A model generated the notes under the pieces. That model was not told where the DNA came from and ran no database searches. It saw only the letters and a list, made by a program, of their open reading frames with translations. Of a stretch of 64,000 nucleotides of DNA, positions 16,942 to 26,097 are shown one piece after another (position 1 is the first letter of the stretch; the number at the start of each line of letters is the position of its first letter). A program made the translations under genes and the position numbers. Origin of the DNA: Clostridium sp. Cult3 (GTDB taxonomy: Bacteria; Bacillota; Clostridia; Tissierellales; Tepidimicrobiaceae); NCBI RefSeq assembly GCF_021655115.1, contig NZ_PPXY01000038.1, positions 1 through 64,000 of the forward strand, read 5' to 3'.

Positions 16942-17655
16942 TTACCATAAGTTTTTATAATGAGAGCTTTCAATAGCATTTATTGCTTTTTCTTCAAAGT
17001 CAGGATACCTTTTTTTAATATCCTCCATTAGCATAGTAATTTCGTTTCTTTTGTTTTTCTTATCATAGGGACAGGGATTACCAATTCCTAAGGGCAGGTT
17101 CTCATCTACCACTACCTTTTGAATGATCTCTTCCTTAACATATATTAAGGGTCTAATCAAATGAAGCTGGTGTTTATTATTATAGGAATTAGGTTTAAAA
17201 GTATGAAATTGTCCTGTATATATAATGTTTAGCAAAAAGGTATTAACTACATCGGTCATATGATGACCATAGGCTATTTTATTAAAACCTCTTTCTTTTG
17301 AAATCCTGGCAATAGTACCACGTTTCATCTTAGCACAGAGATAGCAAGGGTTTTTTCCCTTAAATATACTATCCTTAATATTTATATTTTTATACAGATA
17401 GGGGATACTTATGGAATCTAAGTAATCCTCTATTCTTGACATATCTATATTTATACCAATATCTATATGGATTCCTGTTATATTAAAATCTAAATAGGAG
17501 TTTTCTTTCAAAAGGTTTAAAACATATATTAAGAATATGCTGTCTTTTCCTCCGGAAAGACCGATTAGTATATTGTCACCATCTTTAATAAGAGCGTATT
17601 TTTCAACAGCCTTTCTAATATCATTTAAAAATAATTTATTATACCACTTTTTCAC
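16942..17655 (-). CDS. TtcA-like PP-loop ATPase (probable tRNA thiolation)
   Basis: 237 residues from GTG 17655 with GGAGGG upstream. PP-loop SGGKDS (residues 34-39), a central CXXC in NPCYLCAKMKRG, AYGHHMTDVVNTFLLN, and a further cysteine in NPCPYDKKNKRNE. This layout (PP-loop, CXXC, downstream C) is that of TtcA, which binds a 4Fe-4S cluster and makes 2-thiocytidine at tRNA position 32. At 237 residues it is a short member. TilS is less likely because the cysteines and the HH-T-D arrangement fit TtcA. It is divergent from queG, another tRNA-modification gene. Confidence 0.8.
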   Translation of the reverse strand: MKKWYNKLFLNDIRKAVEKYALIKDGDNILIGLSGGKDSIFLIYVLNLLKENSYLDFNITGIHIDIGINIDMSRIEDYLDSISIPYLYKNINIKDSIFKGKNPCYLCAKMKRGTIARISKERGFNKIAYGHHMTDVVNTFLLNIIYTGQFHTFKPNSYNNKHQLHLIRPLIYVKEEIIQKVVVDENLPLGIGNPCPYDKKNKRNEITMLMEDIKKRYPDFEEKAINAIESSHYKNLW

Positions 17656-17745
17656 AATATCCCTCCAAAATAATTGATTATTTTATATTATATCAATTAT
17701 TAGTGGTATAATATATAGGATCGGCTAATAAAAGAGGAGATAGGT

Positions 17746-18876
17746 ATGGATTTAAAAGGATATATAGTTGATAAATCAAAAGAACTAAATATAGATATAA
17801 TAGGATTTACCGATTGTGAGCCTTTATCAAGTTTAGAGGAGTATCTTATCAGTAGGAAGAACGAAGATAGACAGACGGAATTTGAAGAAGAGGATATAAA
17901 AATAAGAATAGATCCTAAACTCATATTTCCTTCCTGTAAAACCATAATATTAATAGGTCTATCCTATAACAATGAATACAATCAGCCTGTTGATTACAAA
18001 ATAAAGGGGAAATTATCCAAATCTACCTGGGGGTTAGATTATCATTTAGTATTAAAGGATAGAATAGAAAAGCTTATTGAAGAAATAAAGAAAGTTAAAG
18101 ATTTTAAGTACAAATACTATGTAGACACAGGTCCATTAATAGATAGGGAATTGGCATGGAAAGCTGGTATAGGCTATTATGGCAAAAACTGTTCTATTAT
18201 CAATGACCGATACGGTTCCTTTATATTTATTGGTTATATATTGACTGACTTGTATATACCTATGGATTTTCAAGTTTTAGAGGGAAAATGTGGAGAATGT
18301 GATCTATGTCTTAAAGCTTGCCAAACAGGAGCCTTAGAAGGACCATATAAATTTAATCCTAAAAAGTGTGTATCCTATTTGACTCAGACAAGGGAGAAAA
18401 TTCCCTACGAATTAAGGGAAAAGATGGGTATCAATATATATGGCTGTGATGCCTGCCAATTAGCTTGTCCTAAGAACAAGGGTATTAAAAAACCTAATCA
18501 CCAGGAATTCTTACCTAGAATTACTAAAGGTTATATGGATATAGAGGAATTGTTATATATATCCAACAGAGAATTTAAACAGAAATATGGTTCTATGGCA
18601 GGAGCCTGGAGGGGTAAAAATATATTGAAGAGGAATGCTATTATTGCTTTAGGTAATATGAGGGACAGGGATAATTTAAAACTACTAATACCTTCATTAA
18701 AAGATCCTAGTCCTATGATTAGGGAATATGTTACTTGGTCTATATTAAATATAGATTTTGAATATGGTAGAAAGGTAGTAGAGGAACAAATGAAAAATGA
18801 GAAAGAACAATCCCTTAGATTGGAGATAAAAGAGCAAATAAATTATTTTTTAACAAGGATCGACAACAATAATTGA
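17746..18876 (+). CDS. queG: Epoxyqueuosine reductase QueG
   Basis: 376 residues. Two [4Fe-4S] cluster motifs are present: C182, C185, C188, C192 (CGECDLCLKAC) and C234, C237, C241 (CDACQLACP) with C208. The upstream VDTGPLIDRELAWKAGIGYYGKN block is typical of the cobalamin-binding catalytic core. C-terminal HEAT-like repeats (NIIALGNMRD type) bind tRNA. It catalyses the last step of queuosine synthesis in tRNA and needs cob(II)alamin, which fits the B12 uptake operon at 26-29 kb. The ATG has AGAGGAGA upstream. No other que genes are adjacent. Confidence 0.93.
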   Translation: MDLKGYIVDKSKELNIDIIGFTDCEPLSSLEEYLISRKNEDRQTEFEEEDIKIRIDPKLIFPSCKTIILIGLSYNNEYNQPVDYKIKGKLSKSTWGLDYHLVLKDRIEKLIEEIKKVKDFKYKYYVDTGPLIDRELAWKAGIGYYGKNCSIINDRYGSFIFIGYILTDLYIPMDFQVLEGKCGECDLCLKACQTGALEGPYKFNPKKCVSYLTQTREKIPYELREKMGINIYGCDACQLACPKNKGIKKPNHQEFLPRITKGYMDIEELLYISNREFKQKYGSMAGAWRGKNILKRNAIIALGNMRDRDNLKLLIPSLKDPSPMIREYVTWSILNIDFEYGRKVVEEQMKNEKEQSLRLEIKEQINYFLTRIDNNN

Positions 18877-18938
18877 ATTTATGTTATACTATAATAGTGA
18901 AGCATAGCCTAAATTTTACTATATAGGAGGGAATCACC

Positions 18939-20126
18939 GTGAGTAATGTTCATGAATTAAATTTTTTAAAGGAAAAGATCGAAGATCTTAAGAAACAAGG
19001 TGTGTATAGGAAGTTGCCAGTACTAGAAGGGGCTAACGAAGCAGAAATAATTTTAGATGGAAAAAAGGTTATTAACCTATCATCTAACAATTATCTTGGA
19101 TTTGCTAATCATCCTAGATTGAAAAAAGGAGCTATAGAAGCCGTTGAAAAATACGGGGCTGGTGCAGGAGCCGTAAGGACCATCATTGGAAACATGTCTA
19201 TTCACGAAGAACTAGAAGAACTATTGACCGAATTTAAAAGAGAAGAAGCTGTATTTATTTATCAATCAGGATTCAATTGTAATGCTGGAACCATACAAGC
19301 TATAACTGAAAAAGGAGATTTAATAATATCCGATGAACTAAATCATGCCTCCATAATTGACGGAACTAGGCTTAGCAAAGCCGATAGAATGATATTTAAG
19401 CACTCAGATATCGACCACCTAGAGCAAATACTTAAAGAAAATAGAGATAAATACAAAAATGTATTGATTATCACCGACGGGGTATTTAGTATGGATGGGG
19501 ATATAGCTAAATTACCTGAAATAGTCGAATTAGCTGAAAAATATGAGGCTATGACGTATGTAGATGATGCTCATGGTTCAGGGGTATTAGGAGAAAGCGG
19601 AAGAGGAACAGTAGACCATTTTGGATTACATGGAAGAGTTGATTTTTCCATAGGAACTCTATCTAAAGCTATAGGAGTTGTGGGTGGCTATGTAGCAGGA
19701 TCTAATACTATGTATGAATGGTTAAACCATAGAGCAAGACCAGTACTATTTAGTACAACGTTACCACCAGCAGCAGCAGGGGCTATAATAGAAGCAATTA
19801 AGATGTTGCTAGAATCTACAGAATACACTGATAGGCTATGGGATAATGCAAACTACTTCAAAGAAAAACTAGGTACCTTAGGATTTAATACAGGACATAG
19901 TGAAACACCAATTACACCGGTTATAATTGGTGATGAAGCAGAAACTATGGAATTTAGTAGGAAATTACTAGAAAAAGGCGTGTTCGTTTCAGGCATAGTA
20001 TTTCCAACGGTACCAAGAGGAACTGGAAGGGTTAGATGTATGGTAACTGCTGCTCATACTAAAGAACAACTAGATAGAGCAGTAGAGATATTTGAACAAG
20101 TTGGCAAGGAAATGAACATATTATAA
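18939..20126 (+). CDS. kbl: Glycine C-acetyltransferase (2-amino-3-ketobutyrate CoA ligase)
   Basis: 395 residues, alpha-oxoamine synthase family. Blocks: [76 protein letters not shown], and the PLP lysine in [16 protein letters not shown]. It converts 2-amino-3-oxobutyrate plus CoA to glycine and acetyl-CoA, the second step of threonine degradation through threonine dehydrogenase, which is not in the window. The start is GTG 18939 after TAGGAGGG. BioF is related but the [14 protein letters not shown] context favours Kbl. A terminator makes it a single-gene unit. Confidence 0.87.
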   Translation: MSNVHELNFLKEKIEDLKKQGVYRKLPVLEGANEAEIILDGKKVINLSSNNYLGFANHPRLKKGAIEAVEKYGAGAGAVRTIIGNMSIHEELEELLTEFKREEAVFIYQSGFNCNAGTIQAITEKGDLIISDELNHASIIDGTRLSKADRMIFKHSDIDHLEQILKENRDKYKNVLIITDGVFSMDGDIAKLPEIVELAEKYEAMTYVDDAHGSGVLGESGRGTVDHFGLHGRVDFSIGTLSKAIGVVGGYVAGSNTMYEWLNHRARPVLFSTTLPPAAAGAIIEAIKMLLESTEYTDRLWDNANYFKEKLGTLGFNTGHSETPITPVIIGDEAETMEFSRKLLEKGVFVSGIVFPTVPRGTGRVRCMVTAAHTKEQLDRAVEIFEQVGKEMNIL

Positions 20127-20130
20127 TTAG

Positions 20131-20157
20131 AAAGGGGACATTGTCCCCTTTTTTTAT
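20131..20157 (+). terminator. Rho-independent terminator of kbl
   Basis: AAAGGGGACA/TGTCCCCTTT hairpin followed by seven T. Confidence 0.9.
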
Positions 20158-20215
20158 TTGATAAAATAAGCTAAAATAGGAGATGTAGGATTAATATATT
20201 ATTGAGGTGGTTTAT

Positions 20216-20497
20216 ATGATAGTGGGAATTTGTACTTTGAAACTAAAATTATATGAGTCCAATTCTTTGAAAGAAAAGAGGCATATAACTAAGAGTATTA
20301 TCGGTAGGATTCAATCTCGGTTTAATGTATCCATTGCAGAGATTGGATTAAATGATAGTTGGCAGACCTCAATAATTGGATTTAGTTGTGTAACTAATGA
20401 TACACAACATGCTAATCAAATAATATCTAAGGTATTAAAATTTATTGATGGGGATAGTAGAGTAGAAATAATTGATTATGATATAGAAATTATGTAG
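20216..20497 (+). CDS. DUF503 (YlxP-like) protein
   Basis: 93 residues from ATG 20216 (GAGGTGG box 5 bases upstream; the GTG at 20207 is within the box). The family pattern is clear: VGICTLKLKLYESNSLKEKRHITKSIIGRIQSRFNVSIAEIG and a C-terminal EIIDYDIEIM. YlxP-type proteins have been linked to ribosome or 30S maturation near rbfA/infB, but here the neighbour is nth, so function cannot be inferred from context. nth starts 9 bases later, probably cotranscribed. Confidence 0.85.
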   Translation: MIVGICTLKLKLYESNSLKEKRHITKSIIGRIQSRFNVSIAEIGLNDSWQTSIIGFSCVTNDTQHANQIISKVLKFIDGDSRVEIIDYDIEIM

Positions 20498-20506
20498 GTG
20501 ATAAAA

Positions 20507-21172
20507 ATGAAAAAAATGTTAACCAAAGTAGAAATAAAAGAGGTAATAAATAGGTTGCTGGATCTATATCCAGATGCTAAGGCTGAGTTAAACTATTCAA
20601 ATTCTTTTGAACTATTGATAGCTACCATACTCTCAGCCCAGTGTACTGATGTTCAGGTAAATAAGACTACAGAAAAGCTTTTTAAAGAGTATAAGACTCC
20701 AGAGGATTATCTAACCTTAACAGAGGAGGAACTAGGGGAGAAAATTAGATCCTGTGGTTTTTACAATACCAAAAGCAAAAACATCCTATCTACCTGTGAT
20801 TTACTATTGAAAGATTACGAAGGAAAAGTACCTAACACCTTAGAGGAGCTAATGACCTTACCTGGAGTAGGTAGGAAGACTGCCAATGTAGTTTTGAGCA
20901 ATGCTTTTGGAGTACCGGCTATAGCGGTAGATACCCATGTTTTCAGAGTATCCAATAGAATAGGTTTAGCGGACAGTTCAAATGTACTGGACACGGAAAA
21001 GGATTTAATGGATAACATAGATAGGAATATGTGGTCAAAGGCCCACCATCTATTGATTTTTCATGGACGAAGGGTGTGTAAGGCACGAAAGCCTCTTTGT
21101 AATAAGTGCCCCTTGACAAATTATTGTTTTTATTTCAAAGAGATAGTTAGTAAGGATGGAGAGGACTGTTAG
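20507..21172 (+). CDS. nth: Endonuclease III
   Basis: 221 residues from ATG 20507 (TAGGTGAT box). Helix-hairpin-helix LPGVGRKTANVVL with catalytic lysine K124, catalytic aspartate D142 in VDTHVFRVSNRIGL, and a C-terminal [4Fe-4S] site at C191, C198, C201, C207 (C-X6-C-X2-C-X5-C). It removes oxidised pyrimidines and cuts abasic sites in base excision repair. It lies between DUF503 and the FtsA-like gene, whose ATG is 1 base after the nth stop. Confidence 0.93.
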   Translation: MKKMLTKVEIKEVINRLLDLYPDAKAELNYSNSFELLIATILSAQCTDVQVNKTTEKLFKEYKTPEDYLTLTEEELGEKIRSCGFYNTKSKNILSTCDLLLKDYEGKVPNTLEELMTLPGVGRKTANVVLSNAFGVPAIAVDTHVFRVSNRIGLADSSNVLDTEKDLMDNIDRNMWSKAHHLLIFHGRRVCKARKPLCNKCPLTNYCFYFKEIVSKDGEDC

Positions 21173-21173
21173 T

Positions 21174-23129
21174 ATGAAAGAGTTGAATAATACAGCTGAT
21201 GATTTGATCTTTTCATTAGATATTGGTACCAGAACCATTATTGGCATTGTTGGTAAATATACAGAAGATGAAAAACTTCATATATTGGCTTATTCCTTTA
21301 GAGAACATGACAGAAGGAATATGTATGATGGACAGATTCACAACATTGATGGAGTTACTAAAATTGTAAAGGAAATAAAAGAGGAATTAGAGGCAAGGCT
21401 GGGTATAGAACTAAGAAAGGTTTCCATAGCTGCAGCTGGTAGATCCTTAAAAACTTGTAAAGTTAGGGTAGATAAAGAAATAGATGGGTCCATGGAAATA
21501 AGCAGGAATATTGTTGAAGCTTTAGAGCTTGATGCAGTCCAAAAAGCTCAACAAAGAATAAACGAAGATGAAAATCAAAACAAGCTAAAATACTATAGTA
21601 TAGATTATAGCGTCATAAACTATTATTTAGATGATAATTTTATGACTAAGTTAGAAGGACATAGAGGAGATAAAATTGGAGTGGATCTATTAGCTACTTT
21701 TCTACCACAAATGGTAATTGAAGGTCTATACACCGTTGTATCTAAGGCTGGCCTTGAGGTGGGCAATATTACCTTAGAGCCAATAGCGGCGATAAATGTG
21801 GCAATTAAGGAAGAGTTACGATTATTGAACTTGGCACTAGTAGATATTGGGGCAGGAACATCGGACATTGCCATAACGAGGGATGGTAATATTATGGCTT
21901 ATGCTATGACTTCTACTGCGGGAGATGAAATAACGGAGGCTTTATCCAAAAGGTATTTATTAGATTTTAACGCTAGCGAGGAATTAAAAATAAAACTCAA
22001 TTCCCAGAAAGACCATCGATTTACAGATGTTGTGGGCATCGAGTACCAGCTTACTACTGAAGAAATCCTTCAAGGCATACACGAAACTGTAAATAAAATT
22101 TCCCAAGGAATTGCAGAAAAGATTATAGAATTTAATGGGAAAACCCCTAGTGCAGTGTTTCTAATTGGTGGAAGTAGTCAGTTGCCTGGACTAAGGGAGT
22201 CTCTAGCAAAAAACTTAGGTCTTCCTAGGGAAAGGGTGTCCATTAGGGATACTAGTTTTATTGAAAATGTTGAAGGCATAGATGATAATATATGTGGTCC
22301 AGATATAGTAACACCCATAGGAATTGCTGTGGAAGGTGTTAATCAAAAGTATAGTAATTTCATGGAGATACAATTTAATGGAGAAGAGATAAGGTTATTC
22401 AATACGGACAAGGTTAAAGTGTCAGATATATTAGTATTGACAGGATATAATCCAAGGTATTTAGTTCCAAAGCTTGGAGATGCTTTTGAATATTTTGTAG
22501 ATGATGAGAAGAAAATTCTTGCCGGGAAAATAGGAGAGCCAGCTAAAATATATGTAAACGGGAAAATAAGCAATTTAAACACATCTTTAAATGATGGAGA
22601 TATAGTAGAAATAGTTAAAGGGACTAAAGGGGAAAAAATAATTCCATATTTATACGATTGCATATCCAAGGAAAAAATGATATTTATTAATGATGAACCT
22701 TTTAACTTGTTGAGGACTATTAAAGTAAATGGGGTAGAAATAGAGGGAAATCCTTTATTAAATGAAGGGGATAGGGTTGAAATAGTAGAAATATGCACAT
22801 TAATTGAGTTGATAGAATACTTGGGTCAAGATATTCCATTAGATAGGGTACTATTAAATGGCAGAAAGGTAAAAGAGGATATAACACTGAAACCTAGGGA
22901 CGAGATCTTCATAATATCAAATAAAACCATTAGACTGGTAATAAATGGGGAAGAAAATACTATTACTTATGGTAAAGAGGAATTTATATTTGTAGATCTA
23001 TTTGATCACATAGATTTCGATTTGACTAAGCCAAAGGGAAATTTAGTTTTAAAGGTAAATGGAAAAGACGCAGAATATATGGCTCCCTTAAAGGATGGAG
23101 ATGTAGTCCAAATATTCTGGAATAAATAG
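21174..23129 (+). CDS. FtsA-like ATPase-fold protein with C-terminal beta-grasp-like repeats
   Basis: 651 residues from ATG 21174, with GGAGAGG 9 bases upstream inside nth. The first ~380 residues are an FtsA/PilM-type actin fold: FSLDIGTRTIIGIVG (phosphate 1), LVDIGAGTSDIAITRDG (phosphate 2), an FtsA 1C-like insertion, and VFLIGGSSQLPGLRESLA (adenosine motif). The last ~260 residues contain at least four units of the form VNG-K-(x)8-LNDGDIVEIV (near residues 458, 515, 565 and 630), which resemble ThiS/TGS-like beta-grasp modules. FtsA itself is ~420 residues with an amphipathic C-terminal helix, which I do not see here. Probably a cell-envelope or division cytoskeletal paralogue; its role is unknown. 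Confidence 0.75.
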   Translation: MKELNNTADDLIFSLDIGTRTIIGIVGKYTEDEKLHILAYSFREHDRRNMYDGQIHNIDGVTKIVKEIKEELEARLGIELRKVSIAAAGRSLKTCKVRVDKEIDGSMEISRNIVEALELDAVQKAQQRINEDENQNKLKYYSIDYSVINYYLDDNFMTKLEGHRGDKIGVDLLATFLPQMVIEGLYTVVSKAGLEVGNITLEPIAAINVAIKEELRLLNLALVDIGAGTSDIAITRDGNIMAYAMTSTAGDEITEALSKRYLLDFNASEELKIKLNSQKDHRFTDVVGIEYQLTTEEILQGIHETVNKISQGIAEKIIEFNGKTPSAVFLIGGSSQLPGLRESLAKNLGLPRERVSIRDTSFIENVEGIDDNICGPDIVTPIGIAVEGVNQKYSNFMEIQFNGEEIRLFNTDKVKVSDILVLTGYNPRYLVPKLGDAFEYFVDDEKKILAGKIGEPAKIYVNGKISNLNTSLNDGDIVEIVKGTKGEKIIPYLYDCISKEKMIFINDEPFNLLRTIKVNGVEIEGNPLLNEGDRVEIVEICTLIELIEYLGQDIPLDRVLLNGRKVKEDITLKPRDEIFIISNKTIRLVINGEENTITYGKEEFIFVDLFDHIDFDLTKPKGNLVLKVNGKDAEYMAPLKDGDVVQIFWNK

Positions 23130-23199
23130 CATTACTAAAGCTTATGTTACATATTATTTAAATACATATTTTTAAATCTATTAAATTTGGAGGATAGAG

Positions 23200-24579
23200 A
23201 TGGAAAAAACAAAGAAAAAGAAACCAATCTTATTAATTATATTAATTAGTTTGTTTGCTATTATTCTAGGATTAGGTGCCTATGGATATTATAAGGTATT
23301 GAGTACGGATCAAATCTATGAAGGAGTTAGTATTGATGAGTTTGATTTGAGTTTTATGACTAAGGAAGAAGCTTTGAAATTAATCAAGGAAAAAAGAGAG
23401 AGTGAACTAGATGATAAAAACATGGTTTTAAGCTATGAGGATAAGATATACGATATTAACGTAAGACAATTTGATTTCCATTACGCTTACAATGATGCGA
23501 TAGATAAGGCCTATTCCATAGGGAGAGAGGGCAATATAATAGCAAGGATTAAGGATATTATTGACACGAAAAAAAATGGGGTAAAGATAGATTTGGATTC
23601 AAACTATAATAGGCAAAAAGTTCATGAAATTACATCGACCATTGCCCAGGAAATAGATTTGGACATGAAGGATGCCGAGTTTCATTTTAACAATGGTAAT
23701 ATTAATATTACTGATGAAGTCATAGGAAAAAAAGTGGATCAGGATAAGCTCATTCAGTTGATAAATGATAATATATATGATTTACACCCTATTGAAATAC
23801 CCGTTGAAAAGATACATCCAACTAAGACTAGAGAACTGTTGAGTAGGATCAATGGAGTTATTGGTGAGTATTCTACATCCTTTAAAGGCAGTAGCCAAGA
23901 AAGGATTGAAAATATTAGAATATCATCAAAAGCTCTCAGCAAAAAGATTATTATGCCAGGAGAAGTGTTTTCTTTTAATGAATTTACCGGGCCAAGGGAG
24001 AAAAAATTTGGATACAAGGAAGCCAATGTAATAATAAAAGGGGAGTTTACTCCTGATGTTGGTGGGGGAGTTTGTCAAACTTCCACTACATTATATAATG
24101 CACTTTTGTTGGCAAATGTAACTATCGTAGAAAGATCTCCTCATTCTATCCCTGTAAAATATGTTAACTTTGGTCAAGATGCAGCAGTAGCTTATGGATT
24201 TTTAGATTTGAAATTTAAAAATAGTTTCGACTTTCCTCTATTTATTCACTCTAGAATTGTTGGAGATCGGGTTAACATATACGTATATGGCGATAAAAAT
24301 GCTAAGGATTATAGTGTAAGAATAGAACCTAAGCTTGTAGAAACTATTAAACCGGAGGAAGAGACGGTAGAAGACACTAGTTTGGCCCCGGGAACTAAAG
24401 AACTGGTTCAACAGGGAAGAACGGGATATAAGGTCCATACCTATAAGCATATAGTCAAAAATGGGAAGGTTGTAGATACTCAACTTATTACAAAAGACTT
24501 TTACAAGCCTAGAAACTTTATCTATAGAATAGGACCTAGTGCCTATGAGGAGGAAGAGTCTGTAGAAATAGACGACTAG
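23200..24579 (+). CDS. VanW family membrane-anchored protein with G5 domain
   Basis: 459 residues. A basic N-terminus and one transmembrane helix (about residues 9-29) lead to an extracytoplasmic part. A peptidoglycan-binding PG_binding_4-like region (about 40-200) precedes the VanW domain, recognised by MPGEVFSFNEFTGPREKKFGYKEANVI, GGGVCQTSTTLYNALLLANV, ERSPHSIPVKYVNFGQDAAV. A G5-like module (ELVQQGRTGYKVHTYKHIVKNGKVV) ends the protein. VanW proteins are common in Firmicutes genomes outside van clusters and do not by themselves imply vancomycin resistance. The next gene starts 21 bases after the stop. Confidence 0.87.
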   Translation: MEKTKKKKPILLIILISLFAIILGLGAYGYYKVLSTDQIYEGVSIDEFDLSFMTKEEALKLIKEKRESELDDKNMVLSYEDKIYDINVRQFDFHYAYNDAIDKAYSIGREGNIIARIKDIIDTKKNGVKIDLDSNYNRQKVHEITSTIAQEIDLDMKDAEFHFNNGNINITDEVIGKKVDQDKLIQLINDNIYDLHPIEIPVEKIHPTKTRELLSRINGVIGEYSTSFKGSSQERIENIRISSKALSKKIIMPGEVFSFNEFTGPREKKFGYKEANVIIKGEFTPDVGGGVCQTSTTLYNALLLANVTIVERSPHSIPVKYVNFGQDAAVAYGFLDLKFKNSFDFPLFIHSRIVGDRVNIYVYGDKNAKDYSVRIEPKLVETIKPEEETVEDTSLAPGTKELVQQGRTGYKVHTYKHIVKNGKVVDTQLITKDFYKPRNFIYRIGPSAYEEEESVEIDD

Positions 24580-24600
24580 GAATTGACAGGAGGTATTTAT

Positions 24601-25272
24601 TTGACAGAGATAGGTGAGTTATATGATAAAGACATTAAATGTCCTACATGTGATAAGCAGTTTAAGACTAAGAAGGTAAGACGCTCTAAATTAAGGCTAA
24701 CAAAGAGGGATGAAGACTTTCTCTCCTATTATGAGAGACAAAACCCATTAAAATACAATATATATGTATGCCCTAACTGCGGATATGCTGCGTCGGAAAG
24801 TAGATTTAGCTCTTTGTCCTATGAAAATAAACAAATAATACTGGAGAAAATCACTTCTAAATGGAATAAGAGGAGCTATGGTCATGAGAGAACCGCAGAA
24901 GAAGCAATAGAAACATATAAATTAGCCCTTTACATTGGAGAACTACTGAACTATGGTAAGGTGGAGCTAGGTTTTTTATGCTTAAGTATAGCGTGGTTAT
25001 ATAGGATAGAGGAAGTTCAAGAGGAAGAAGTGAGATTTTTAGGACTAGCTAGGGATTTATTCGAAGAGGGCTATTATAAAGAATCCTTAGTGAATGTAAA
25101 CATAGATGAACTAAGACTAGGGTATTTAGTTGGGGAACTCAATAGGAGGTTAGGTAATAAAGAAGAGGCCTTGAAATGGTTTAATACTGTACTATCTAAT
25201 CCAGATTTAAAATATAATCCTATGATAGATAAAATGACTAGGGAACAATGGCGATTAACAAGGGAAGGGTAG
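24601..25272 (+). CDS. DUF2225 family protein
   Basis: 223 residues from TTG 24601, with ACAGGAGG 7 bases upstream (an in-frame TTG at 24583 precedes the box). Two CXXC pairs, CPTC near the N-terminus and CPNC about 40 residues later, probably bind zinc. The rest is alpha-helical with TPR-like character (LNRRLGNKEEALKWFNTVL). This is the DUF2225 pattern, of unknown biochemical function and common in Clostridia. It is cotranscribed with the VanW gene and ogt. Confidence 0.82.
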   Translation: MTEIGELYDKDIKCPTCDKQFKTKKVRRSKLRLTKRDEDFLSYYERQNPLKYNIYVCPNCGYAASESRFSSLSYENKQIILEKITSKWNKRSYGHERTAEEAIETYKLALYIGELLNYGKVELGFLCLSIAWLYRIEEVQEEEVRFLGLARDLFEEGYYKESLVNVNIDELRLGYLVGELNRRLGNKEEALKWFNTVLSNPDLKYNPMIDKMTREQWRLTREG

Positions 25273-25279
25273 TTTGGAA

Positions 25280-25774
25280 ATGGAAATAAAATATTATGAT
25301 TTTGAAACCTCTATAGGGAATATGTATCTGTTTTTTTCTTCTAAGGGCATAGTATACCTTTCTTTGCCCAAGGAAGAGGAGGAAGATATAGTAAGCCAAG
25401 TAAAAAAGTATGGAGTCCTGCAAAGGGTATGCGCTGAGGAATATAAATTTCACAATCAAATAATAGGATACTTAAAAGGTCAATTGAAATATTTTAATTT
25501 GGAATTGGATTTGAGAGGTACTGAATTTCAAAGAAAGGTATGGAATGAGCTGTTAAACATTCCTTATGGAGAAACTAGGACTTATAAAGAAATGGCTAAA
25601 GAAGTGGGTTCTCCAAGAGGATTTAGAGCTGTGGGTGGAGCGTTGAATAAAAATCCCATACCAATTATAGTCCCATGTCATCGGGTCATCGGATCTAATG
25701 GTGAATTGACAGGCTTTGCTGGTGGAGTAAGGCTGAAAAGGAGATTGTTGGAATTGGAAGCTTCTAATGCTTGA
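25280..25774 (+). CDS. ogt: Methylated-DNA--protein-cysteine methyltransferase
   Basis: 164 residues from ATG 25280 (GGAAGGG 10 bases upstream; TTG 25274 is a possible alternative). The active-site block IPIIVPCHRVIGSNGELTGFAGG has the alkyl-acceptor cysteine C133. The DNA-binding helix region RKVWNELLNIPYGETRTYKEMAKEVGSPRGFRAVG is complete. It transfers a methyl group from O6-methylguanine to itself in a single-turnover reaction. The stop codon overlaps the -35 of the B12 operon promoter. Confidence 0.92.
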   Translation: MEIKYYDFETSIGNMYLFFSSKGIVYLSLPKEEEEDIVSQVKKYGVLQRVCAEEYKFHNQIIGYLKGQLKYFNLELDLRGTEFQRKVWNELLNIPYGETRTYKEMAKEVGSPRGFRAVGGALNKNPIPIIVPCHRVIGSNGELTGFAGGVRLKRRLLELEASNA

Positions 25775-25799
25775 AAAAAACCTAATAATTTGATATTAT
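25771..25799 (+). promoter_or_regulatory. Sigma-A-type promoter of the B12 uptake operon
   Basis: TTGAAA (25771-25776), 17-base spacer, TATTAT (25794-25799), about 30 bases before the cobalamin riboswitch. Confidence 0.7.
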
Positions 25800-25830
25800 C
25801 TCTTTAGCAACAATTAAATAATTCTAAAGA

Positions 25831-25985
25831 TATAGGAGTTCTTTTTAATAGGACAAAGGGAAAGTGGTGTAAATCCACTGCAGCCCCCGCTACTGTAAAT
25901 GGGTACGAAACCAACGATATACCACTGGGAAACTGGGAAGGTGTTGGGAGTAGGTTGAACCATAAGCCAGGATACCTACCTATAT
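25831..25985 (+). promoter_or_regulatory. Cobalamin riboswitch
   Basis: The conserved core elements appear in order: AATAGGACAAAGGGAA, GTGTAAATCCACTGCAG, CCCCCGCTACTGTAA, ACTGGGAA, and a B12-box-like AGCCAGGATACC near 25964. It lies directly between the ogt-side promoter and btuF and is followed by a terminator hairpin. Adenosylcobalamin binding would be expected to switch off the downstream transporter genes. Confidence 0.93.
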
Positions 25986-26025
25986 ATAAATAAAGCCTCG
26001 GAGGGAGGGATGAGTGGATTTGGAT

Positions 26026-26066
26026 TTCCCTATCCTTTTGTGTATAAAAAAGGCATAGGGATTTTT
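26026..26066 (+). terminator. Riboswitch expression-platform terminator
   Basis: TCCCTATCCTTTT (26027-26039) pairs with AAAAGGCATAGGGA (26048-26061, one bulged C), followed by five T. It lies between the riboswitch and the btuF ribosome site, as expected for transcriptional attenuation. Confidence 0.85.
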
Positions 26067-26097
26067 GTATTTTACCATGATAATAGGAGGAGATGTA

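Noticed and set aside
23200-24579. VanW as evidence of a vancomycin resistance cluster
   Set aside because: No vanRS, vanH, vanX or D-Ala-D-Lac ligase is present. The Ddl at 58.8 kb has the KY pair typical of D-Ala-D-Ala ligases, and VanW domains are common outside van clusters.
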